16,680 nucleotides of DNA from Paenarthrobacter nitroguajacolicus JCM 14115. Its GTDB lineage: Bacteria > Actinomycetota > Actinomycetes > Actinomycetales > Micrococcaceae. The stretch's first letter is position 1, and the number at the start of each line of letters is the position of its first letter. The stretch covers positions 1-16,680 of the forward strand of contig BBFS01000106.1 in the NCBI GenBank assembly GCA_001313365.1, in the 5' to 3' direction. Positions 10,408 through 16,680 of this stretch are shown piece after piece. The notes beneath the pieces are model-generated. The model was not told where the DNA came from. It was given only the letters and a program-made list of their open reading frames with translations, and made no database searches. The position numbers and the translations under genes are program-made.

Positions 10408-10475
10408 ACCCAACTGAGTCGCAGTTGTGCGCGTTATGACGACTCAAAACGCGCTTAACTGCGACTCAGTTGGGT
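10408..10475. repeat. Long inverted repeat between convergent genes (possible bidirectional terminator / intergenic element)
   Basis: Two 28-nt arms, 10408-10435 and 10448-10475, are complementary except at two positions and are separated by a 12-nt loop. The outer 19 bp (ACCCAACTGAGTCGCAGTT) pair perfectly, and the inner AACGCGC/GCGCGTT pairing closes the loop. It lies between the stop of the plus-strand reductase (10396) and the stop of the minus-strand dioxygenase (10493), where a terminator for both would be expected. It lacks a proper T run on either side, so it may instead be a dispersed REP-like element. Confidence 0.8.
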
Positions 10476-10492
10476 CACAACAGCAACACATA

Positions 10493-11431
10493 CTACGAGG
10501 CGCGGCTGATCGGAGCGACCACGGAGTACGTGCTCGAGTCACCCTGGATGGCCTGGCTGGGTTTGCCATCGATGCTGACGGGAATGTCGCCCGCAATGGT
10601 CACGCGGTTGAGCTTGCGGGGGGGCTGGCCGTCATAGTTGTCCGGTGCGTAGTGCTGCGTGATGCGGTTATCGAACAGGACCACCTGGTTGGGCTCCCAG
10701 TTCACCCGGACCACGTTCTCCGGACGCGTCACGTAGGCCTGCAGCAGGCGGATGATGTCCTTGGATTCGGTGTTGGACAGGCCCACGATCCTGAGCCGCT
10801 GCGCGAAGCCCCCCCAATAAACAATCCGCGCTCGCCGGTCAAAGGGTGGACCCGCACCACAGGGTGGGCGGTTTCGAACTTCAGCCGGGTGAATTCCTTG
10901 CGTCGTTCTTCCGCGTTGGAGTGCTCAAGGTTCTTGGGCACCGAGTAGTCGTAGTCGTTGGTGTGGATGGCCCACAGGGTGTCCGCGAAGTTCCGCAACT
11001 CCTCCGGAAGGTCCTGGTATGCCCCGGCCGAGGACGCGATCAGGGTCTCGCCACCGTAGGCGGGGGGGAGATCGATGCTGCGCAGTGTGGAGGCCTGCGG
11101 CGGGTTGACCACGAAAGTGACGTCCGTGTGCCAATTGTTGGCCGAGCCATTCTCGCTGTCCACAGGCAGGACATTCTCTTCGCCGTCCACCGAAGCGACC
11201 GTCGGGTGCGCCTTGGTGAGCGGGCCGAAGTGGCTGGCGAACTTCACCTGGCTTCGTCCGTGAGAATGTTGGCCTCGCGGAAAACAAGTGCCTTGTGCTC
11301 GTTCAGGCTGCCCGGATCTGCGCAACAGTTTCTTCACGCAGGTCGCCGCTGATGTCCAGGCCACGGATTTCGGCGCCGATACGGGAGCCGAGTTTGGCGA
11401 ACTCGAGTTTGGTTTCGGTAATGACGGTCAT
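10493..11431 (-). CDS. tauD: TauD/TfdA-family 2-oxoglutarate-dependent dioxygenase (taurine/sulfonate type), frameshifted
   Basis: ATG at 11431 ([20 protein letters not shown]) follows AAGGAACACGTC. TauD-type enzymes use Fe(II), O2 and 2-oxoglutarate to hydroxylate a sulfonate such as taurine, which then releases sulfite. The iron ligands are the H-x-D of NNWHTDVTF (about residues 102 and 104) and the distal His of [14 protein letters not shown]. The 2-oxoglutarate-binding Arg is in [15 protein letters not shown]. Indels, in plus-strand positions: one base missing at 11306-11307 ([12 protein letters not shown]), one missing at 11250-11251 ([12 protein letters not shown]), G7 at 11062-11068 (LPPAYGG, LPAYGG likelier), C7 at 10809-10815 where five fit ([13 protein letters not shown]), and G7 at 10618-10624 (GQPPRKL for GQPRKL). 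It is the last gene of the sulfonate ABC operon. TauD is the closest named member, but other sulfonates or herbicide-type substrates cannot be excluded. Confidence 0.85.
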
Positions 11432-11496
11432 GACGTGTTCCTTACTTGTTGAGATGGATCTTGTTGTGATGGTTGCGGCAGGTGCCGCGGGGTGGG

Positions 11497-12436
11497 TCAG
11501 GAAGCGGCAGAGCCAACAGCGGTCCGCCATCGGGAGAAGTGCTTTTCAAGGGCAACCAGCAGGAAGTTCACGCCGAGCCCCCCCAGCAAGGACACTGTGA
11601 GGATGCCCGCGTACATATCCGGGATGAGGAAGCTGCTCTGCGCATTCACGATCAGGTAACCCAGCCCAGCCTTGGCTCCCACCATTTCAGCGGCGATCAG
11701 CACCAGGATGGAGGCGGTGCCGGCCATGCGAATGCCCGTGAAGATCGTTGGTACAGCCGACGGGAGAATGACCTTCTGGAAGAGCCTGAAGCTGTTGAGC
11801 CCCAAGGAGCGGGCGGCCCTGATCAGGAGCGGGTCCACGGTCTTCACACCGGCAATGGTGTTGAGGAGAACCGGGAAGAAGGCCGCGTACGCCACGATGC
11901 TGATCTTGGATTCTTCTCCAATGCCCAGCAGCAGCGTGAACACGGGTAGAAGGGCCAGCGCGGCTGTGTTGCGAAAAAGCTCCAACAACGGGTTCAGCAC
12001 CGAGTTCAGGCGTCCGTACCAAGCGATGAGCAAGCCCAGCGAGACACCCGCCACCAATGCTGCGCCGAAGCCGGCCACGGACCGGGTGAGGCTGGCCGCG
12101 ATATGGCCTTGGATGGTGCCTGCTTCGAAGAGCTTGCCCCCCCAGGCCAGCAGCACTTCGTGCAGCGGCGGGAGGAACACCCGGGTGGACGGGCTCGCCA
12201 AATAGGTAGGTCCAAGCTCCCACAGTGCCAGGAAAGCCAGGACCGCTGCGGACTTCCACAGACCCGACCCCCACAGCTCCGGCGACGCGTCGCGCTATGC
12301 CGGGTGCCGGCGTCGTACGCTCTTCAGTTGCCACCTGAGTAACGGAACGTTCGACGGCGGCACTGGGGGGGTCAGCCGCGGTACTCGCCTTGGGCGCTGT
12401 GGCGGCAGTTTCGGCTTGAGTGAGTGTAGTGGTCAT
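11497..12436 (-). CDS. Sulfonate/taurine-type ABC transporter permease (SsuC/TauC family), frameshifted
   Basis: ATG at 12436 (MTTTLTQAETAATAPKAST) follows AAAGGAG with 9 nt spacing and overlaps the expected TGA of the ATPase gene by one base. A Thr/Ala-rich cytoplasmic N-terminus leads into membrane helices (AAVLAFLALWELGPTYL, GFGAALVAGVSLGLLIAW, ALALLPVFTLLLGIG). The coupling segment is IRAARSLGLNSFRLFQKVILP, and the C-terminus is LEKHFSRW, as in SsuC/TauC permeases. Indels: C5 at 12268-12272 where four fit (GAVGSGLWKSAAVLAF), C7 at 12137-12143 (AWGGKLF, AWGKLF likelier), G7 at 12365-12371 (ADPPSAA, ADPSAA likelier) and C7 at 11578-11584 (LLGGLGV, LLGLGV likelier). It stops at 11497-11499, 65 nt before the dioxygenase start. 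Confidence 0.87.
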
Positions 12437-13328
12437 CAGGCGGCGCTCCTTTCGGTGATGGTTGCCGGTTCGTCCGGTGCGCTGCGTCCGGCAGGATCTT
12501 GCGGTGGCCGGCGTCCTGGGCACGGCGGACTTCGTCGTGCAGAAGAGTCCACACCTGGTGGCGGTGCTCCACAAAGGCGTGGTTGGAACGAATGTCCTCG
12601 TCGCCGTCGCGGTCCGGGATGTTGATGTCCAAGATTTCCTTGAGCCGGCCGGGGGGGCGGGCGCTCAGCACAGCAACGCGCTCGCCGAGGTACACAGCTT
12701 CATCGATGCCGTGCGTGATGAAGACGATGGTCTTGCCGGTGGCCTTCCAGATCCGGAGGAGCTCATCCTGAAGCTGCTCGCGGGTCTGGGCGTCCAAGGC
12801 TGCGAACGGCTCGTCCATCAGCAGCACATCCGGCTCGTAGGCCAGGCTTCGGGCGATGGCAACACGCTGTTTCATACCGCCGGAGAGTTCGTGAGGGTAG
12901 CGGTCCTCGAAGCCCGCGAGCCCCACCAGGGCCAGGTATTCGCTGGCTTTCGCGGCGCGTTCGCGGCGATTCAGCTTCTTGCCATCCGGACCCACACCTT
13001 CGAGCCCGATCGAGACGTTGGCCGACGCCGTCCGCCACGGGAACAACGCATACTGCTGGAACACCACGGCGCGGTCCTTGCCCGGTCCGGTGACGGCTTT
13101 GCCATCCACCAGGACTTCACCGGAAGTCGGGGGGGTGGAGAGCCCGGCCAGGAGGTCCAGGAGCGTGGTCTTGCCCGAGCCGCTGGGCCCTACCAAGGTG
13201 AGGAACTCGCCGTCGCGGACGTCCAGGCTCAAAGAATCAATGGCGGTGAGGCGGGTGGCGCTTGTGGTTTTGGTGGCCCGGACCGTGAATTCCTTGGTGA
13301 CGTTCCGGAGGCTGATTTTGGCGGTCAT
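12436..13328 (-). CDS. Sulfonate/taurine-type ABC transporter ATP-binding protein (SsuB/TauB family), frameshifted near the 3' end
   Basis: ATG at 13328 (MTAKISLRNVTKEF) lies 2 nt after the binding-protein stop. All nucleotide-binding motifs are present: Walker A GPSGSGKTT (residues 47-55), Q-loop VVFQQYALFPW, signature LSGGMKQR (148-155), Walker B VLLMDEPFAALD and switch His in FITHGIDEAV. This subunit powers uptake at the inner face of the membrane. G7 at 13129-13135 gives STPPTSGEV where STPTSGEV is usual, and G7 at 12651-12657 gives ARPPGRLK for ARPGRLK. One missing base at 12480 shifts the tail. Restoring it gives PDEPATITERSAA and a TGA at 12436-12438 that overlaps the permease ATG, a normal coupled junction. 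Without it the frame runs on to about 12372 over the permease start. Confidence 0.9.
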
Positions 13329-13330
13329 GG

Positions 13331-14362
13331 CTATCCCTTCGCTGCAGCGAGCTCGTTGAACTCGTTCGTGTAGTACTTGGACGGCGTGAGCTTGTCCTTG
13401 ACGATTCCCGACGAGTTCAGCCAGGCCTCCCAGCGGGTGAAGTCCTCATCCTTGACCACACCGTTTTCCGGAACGCCGGGGGGGCTCTTCCAGAACTTCA
13501 GGTTGGCTGTGCTCTCATTGCGGCCACGGCTCTCGATGATCTTGGTGTAGCGGGCAATGACCTCATCGCGGGGCGTTTCAGTGGCCCACTTGAGTGCTTT
13601 CGCGATCGCCGTGGTGAAGGTCCGGGTAGTGGTGGGGGTTCTTCTCGATGAAGTCGTTGCGGAGCACAATCTGGCCGCCGGCGAACGTGCCGAACAGCTC
13701 GTAGTCGTTGAACAGGGACCTCAACCCACCGGCCTCGATGGCCCGGTCCTGCAGGACGCCGCCCAAGGTTCCCACGTCCACTTGTCCGCGGCGGATGGCT
13801 TCTTCCGTGTCATTCGGCGCGAGGGGTACCAGTTGGACTTGCTTGATCTCGTCCTGGCTGAGCCCGTTCTTGGTCAGGTACGTGTTGATGACGGCCTCAT
13901 GGTGGGCGCCGAGTGTGTTGACGGCGATCTTCTTGCCGATCAGGTCCCGCGGTTCCTTGATGGCGCTGTCAGCTTTCACGTAGTAGCCGCTGAAGTTCTT
14001 CTCGTCGGCGCCGTAGTAGTTGATGACGCCTTTCACGGGCGCCCCGGCTTCGATGAGTTTGGTGACGGCGCCGGTGAACGCGCCACCAAAATCGGTCTGG
14101 TTTGTGGCCGCTGACTGGATGTCCTGGGGGGGGCCGCTGGTGGTGTTTCCCACCCACTTCAGTTTGACGTCACCCAGGTATCCAAGGTCTTCCGCCAATT
14201 CCGGGAAGGTGACCTGGTTGGCCCAGCCTGGTACCGGAGTTCCGTGATTTCGTTGCCGGCTTGAGCGCCTTGCCCGGCTTCGGCTGCACCGCCGCAGCCG
14301 GACACCGTCAGCGCTAGTACGACGGCGGCCGCGACGCTCAGCAGGGGCAGATGCAGTTTCAT
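13331..14362 (-). CDS. Sulfonate/taurine-type ABC substrate-binding lipoprotein (SsuA/TauA family), frameshifted
   Basis: ATG at 14362 opens MKLHLPLLSVAAAVVLAL, followed by TVSGC, a lipoprotein signal with Cys near residue 23. The body is an SsuA/NMT1-like binding fold: GWANQVTFPELAEDLGYL, SGPQDIQSAATNQTDFGGAF, DLIGKKIAVNTLGAHHE and GQVDVGTLGGVLQDRAIE. Proteins of this kind capture sulfonates such as taurine outside the membrane. Indels, in plus-strand positions: one base missing at 14227-14228 (LRYQGWANQ), G8 at 14126-14133 (SGPPQD for SGPQD), G5 at 13634-13638 where four fit (KNPTTTRTFTTAIAKAL), and G7 at 13478-13484 (KSPPGVP for KSPGVP). The stop at 13331-13333 lies 2 nt before the ATPase start. 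This is the first gene of a four-gene minus-strand operon. Confidence 0.87.
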
Positions 14363-14747
14363 GGGAGCTACTTTCGATGGTTTGTGATCTGTTGGGTGGC
14401 CGGCTTAGGCAAGTGCTTGGGAGCCTTGCAACGGCTTGGGAACGATGTAAACCCATCCCGACGTCGACTGGGAAGTGCGGCGGTAACTCCCGGAAACCCT
14501 GCGAAACAGCCCGAAATGGAACGAAATCCGGGGGGGCCATTCCCGGCAACCCTGGGACACAAAGACGCCGTGTTGAGCCCTGTGAACAACAGCGACAGGT
14601 GGGCCGGATATGACTGGCGCGTCACGCCGTCGGGCGTTCATACTGCGGGACCCCACAGTCATATGGGGGGGTTTAGTTCGTATTGATCCTCACAACCGGG
14701 CGGAATTCTTCGCTGTGCGGGGGGTGCCGGACGGATACGGTAGATAC
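14363..14747. promoter_or_regulatory. Divergent intergenic control region (385 nt) with palindromic operator candidate
   Basis: No gene is convincing here; the short frames across it show no family features. It should carry promoters for the minus-strand sulfonate operon and the plus-strand lyase. An 18-nt imperfect palindrome, ACTGCGGGACCCCACAGT (14642-14659, 7 of 9 positions symmetric), resembles a dimeric repressor site. A second inverted repeat, ATATGACTG (14608-14616) / CAGTCATAT (14656-14664), overlaps it. The octamer GCTTGGGA occurs twice (14415-14422 and 14434-14441) near the sulfonate operon. TACGGT (14736-14741) lies 6 nt before the lyase ATG, the spacing of an actinobacterial leaderless -10. 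G7 runs at 14530-14536 and 14665-14671 and a G6 at 14719-14724 are probably inflated. Confidence 0.45.
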
Positions 14748-15613
14748 ATGACGTCTAGCATCGCCGCCGAATCAGTTCGGCCTACCCGCAATATTCCCGC
14801 CGACATTGCCCGTTCATGGCTCCTTGTGAATGCCATGAAGACGGAGCTTTTTGACGAATCCGCGGGTTCACGGGCAGACGCATCATCCTTGACATCGAAG
14901 ACGCCGTTGATCCTTCCCAGAAGGACATTGCCCGCGAGAACGTGGTCAACTGGCTGACCTCCGGCGGCAAGGCGTGGGTCCGCATCAATGACGCCACCAG
15001 CCCGTTCTGGGCCGACGACCTTGCTGGATTGCGTGGCACCCCGGGCCTGCTCGGCGTCATGCTCGCCAAGACCGAGTCCGCTGACCAGGTCACAGAGTCC
15101 TATCACCGCATGGACGGCAAGACTCCCGTAGTCGCACTGGTTGAGTCCGCCCTCGGCATCGAGGAAGCAAACCACATCGCCCGTGCACAGGGTGCTTTCC
15201 GGCTTGCCTTCGGTTCCGGCGACTTCCGCCGCGACACCGGCATGGCGGCCACCCCCCGGAGGCCATGGCCTACCCGCGCGCAAAGCTCGTCGTCGCCAGC
15301 CGCGTTGGTAACCTGCCGGGCCCCATCGACGGCCCCCACCGTCGGCACCAACCACCCCATCCTGCGTGAGCAGACGGGCATCACCGTGACCATGGGCATG
15401 ACCGGCAAGCTCTGCCTGGCCATCGACCAGACCACCGTGATCAACGAGGTCATCAGCCCCACGCCTTCGGACGTCGCCTGGGCCACGGACTTCATGAACG
15501 ACTTCGAGGCCAACGGCCGCGTCATCCGCGACGGTTCCGACCTCCCGCGCCTGGGCCGTGCTGAGAAGATCATGAAGCTCGCAGTGGCCTTCGGAGTCCA
15601 GCCTTCCCTGTAA
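14748..15613 (+). CDS. HpcH/HpaI aldolase family CoA ester lyase (CitE-like), frameshifted
   Basis: ATG at 14748 (MTSSIAAESVRPTRNIP) is chosen because the N-terminal segment IARSWLLVNAMKTELFDESA resembles CitE-like lyases. The fold is a TIM barrel that cleaves or forms C-C bonds of malyl-CoA- or citramalyl-CoA-type esters using Mg2+. Metal-site segments are AIILDIEDAVDPSQ, VALVESALGIEEA and AFGSGDFRRDTG. Indels: one C missing at 14881 (ADAIILDIED); C6 at 15252-15257 where four fit; C5 at 15333-15337 where four fit. The last two sum to +3, so the frame recovers, but about 27 residues between them are out of frame. The true reading there is ATPEAMAYPRAKLVVASRVG. It ends LAVAFGVQPSL and TAA, 2 nt before the next gene. 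The exact CoA substrate cannot be told from sequence. Confidence 0.85.
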
Positions 15614-15615
15614 GC

Positions 15616-16542
15616 ATGCTTGTCCACGGGGGTCGCTTGGGACACTTCGTCCCCTTCGCTGCGAATGTTCACGCCGGACGCGGAGTTCAGTGACGTTGCG
15701 TTGGTCCAGGGTTCAGCCCTGGGCCTTCGCGTAATCCCCGGATTGTGGTGCCTTGGCCACACCAAAGTCCACGGCCCCGGGGGGGATCGGACGCATGTCC
15801 CGTGCCGCAGCGGTTCTCCAGCCGAGCGTGGGAAGCAATGCGGAGCCTGCTTCGCGCGGGACGACTCCCGGCTGATGCACGACTTCCACCGCGGCACGTC
15901 CGTTCCCACCGGCCTCCGTGCCTACCTGATGCAACCGCACTGGCTCTACGTGGCGACGTTCGGGAACGGTGCCAGCAAAGTGGGTACGGCCTCTGCTCCG
16001 CGCAAGTGGAACAGGCTCGCCGAACAGGGCGCTGTCCACGCTTCCTATGTGGCGCACACCGAGGACGGCCGCGTTGTTCGTGTTCTCGAGGATATGGTGA
16101 CGCGCGAGCTTGGCCTCGTCCAGCAAGTCCGCTCCGCTTCCAAGGCTGCGGGCCTCGTGGAGCCGCGTGCCGGCGTCGAGCTTTTGACGCTGAACCGTCA
16201 GCACGCTGGCCGGGTGCGCGAGCTTCTAGGTGGTTTGGCGATGACCGGCTATTCCGTTGTGGAGGAAGAGTGGGAGCGGCCCGCCTTTGCGGAGCGGCTC
16301 TGTGTTCCTGGCGCCGAAGGGGTCCGTCGCCACGCCTACCCGGCAACGTTCGACGGCGGCGGGCACGGTTTGCGGATCCGCTCCCTATCGGGGGGGCGAT
16401 CGCCTTGGCGGGCCTCCCGGATGCTTCGGGTAACGAGGTAGAGGGCAGTTTTGTGGCGGACCTGGGTGCTTTGAAGGGCCGCAAGATCGAGTTCGGCCCG
16501 CACACCACGGAAATCCCGGCGCTGCAGGACTCCTTGTTCTAA
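15616..16542 (+). CDS. DUF2797 family protein, frameshifted at both ends
   Basis: The product resembles the DUF2797 family, whose function is not known to me. The region PGLWCLGHTKV, GDRTHVPC and KQCGACFARDDSR supplies Cys and His residues, including a CxxC pair, consistent with a zinc site. It is followed by HWLYVATFGNGASKVGTA, RKWNRLAEQGAVHASYVAHT and LEDMVTRELGL. ATG at 15616, 2 nt after the lyase stop, gives MLVHGVAWDTSS if G5 at 15628-15632 is read as four. Otherwise a start near 15620 must be used. G7 at 15779-15785 gives GPGGDRTH for GPGDRTH. G7 at 16390-16396 shifts the frame; five G restore SLSGAIALAGLPDASGNEV and the end EIPALQDSLF at 16540-16542. Tight spacing suggests co-transcription with the lyase, with no evident functional link. 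Confidence 0.8.
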
Positions 16543-16544
16543 TG

Positions 16545-16680
16545 CGCTGTGAGGCCCGCACCGCCCCCCCCTTTTTCGTTGTGAGGCCCGCTTTGCGGGG
16601 TATTTCGGGGTTTTGGGGTGCAGAGTAGGCCTCTCAACGCCCCCCCCTCTTTGCGTTGTGAGGCCCGCTTTGCGGGGGGG
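16545..16680. repeat. GC-rich intergenic repeats with short hairpins, cut by window end
   Basis: The 24-nt sequence beginning CGTTGTGAGGCCCGC and ending TTTGCGGGG occurs at 16577-16600 and again at 16654-16677, 77 nt apart, each preceded by a C8 run and a T-rich stretch. A shortened copy, GCTGTGAGGCCCGC, lies at 16546-16559, and an inverted relative, GTAGGCCTCTCAACGC, lies at 16626-16641. Each full copy can form the hairpin CCCGC-TTT-GCGGG. It directly follows the DUF2797 stop, so it may act as its terminator, or may be the start of a larger repeat array outside the window. Confidence 0.65.

Noticed and set aside
14363..14600. SAM-type riboswitch before the sulfonate operon on the minus strand
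   Set aside because: I could not find the conserved riboswitch core or a terminator pairing; only short direct repeats are present.
14351..14686. Short open frames across the divergent intergenic region on both strands
   Set aside because: They lack family features, overlap each other on both strands and cover promoter-like palindromes; typical chance frames in high-GC DNA.
16545..16680. CRISPR-like repeat array
   Set aside because: Only two exact copies with unequal spacing, hairpin-forming GC repeats and no cas genes; it does not fit an array.

Overview
The window looks like chromosomal DNA of a high-GC actinobacterium of the Arthrobacter / Paenarthrobacter / Pseudarthrobacter kind. This rests on codon bias, the elongator tRNA-Met sequence and the gene families; no database was consulted. 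Nearly every protein gene is interrupted by one or more one- or two-base indels in runs of G or C. When the frame is followed across these indels, each product reads as a complete, conserved protein with its catalytic residues in place. I therefore give each gene as one span and list the indels.

Layout: (1) 1-600: the end of a LysM-domain protein, then tRNA-Thr(GGT) and elongator tRNA-Met(CAT), each followed by a clear intrinsic terminator. (2) 619-2942: an NAD(P)-binding Rossmann protein and a CPA1-type Na+/H+ antiporter. (3) 2961-9411: an alpha-glucoside utilisation island. A divergent ROK repressor faces a lipoprotein sugar-binding protein, two CUT1 ABC permeases and a GH13 alpha-glucosidase. 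A recurring A/T-rich palindrome, (C/A)TAAATTTAG, lies between the repressor and the transporter and again before the glucosidase, and is the likely ROK operator. (4) 9434-10396: an aldo/keto reductase. A long 28-nt-armed inverted repeat then separates it from the convergent operon. (5) 14362 down to 10493, minus strand: a sulfonate/taurine-type ABC operon (binding lipoprotein, ATPase, permease) ending in a TauD-like dioxygenase. (6) 14748-16542: a CitE-like HpcH/HpaI lyase followed at once by a DUF2797 protein. (7) 16545-16680: GC-rich repeats cut by the window edge.

How the genes work together: the island should import an alpha-glucoside through the binding protein and two permeases and hydrolyse it in the cytoplasm, under ROK control. 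No ATPase is encoded there, so a shared MsmK-type ATPase elsewhere is likely. The minus-strand operon should import an organosulfonate and release sulfite through the 2-oxoglutarate-dependent dioxygenase.

The strongest anomaly is not a gene. About forty G or C runs are 6-8 nt long, nearly all exactly 7, at places where protein families or tRNA structure predict 4-5. Many G/C runs of 2-3 are one base short. A/T runs look normal. This is most simply a consensus or base-calling artefact, and it should be settled before any gene here is called a pseudogene or phase-variable. I saw no CRISPR array, transposase, phage gene or convincing novel defence system.
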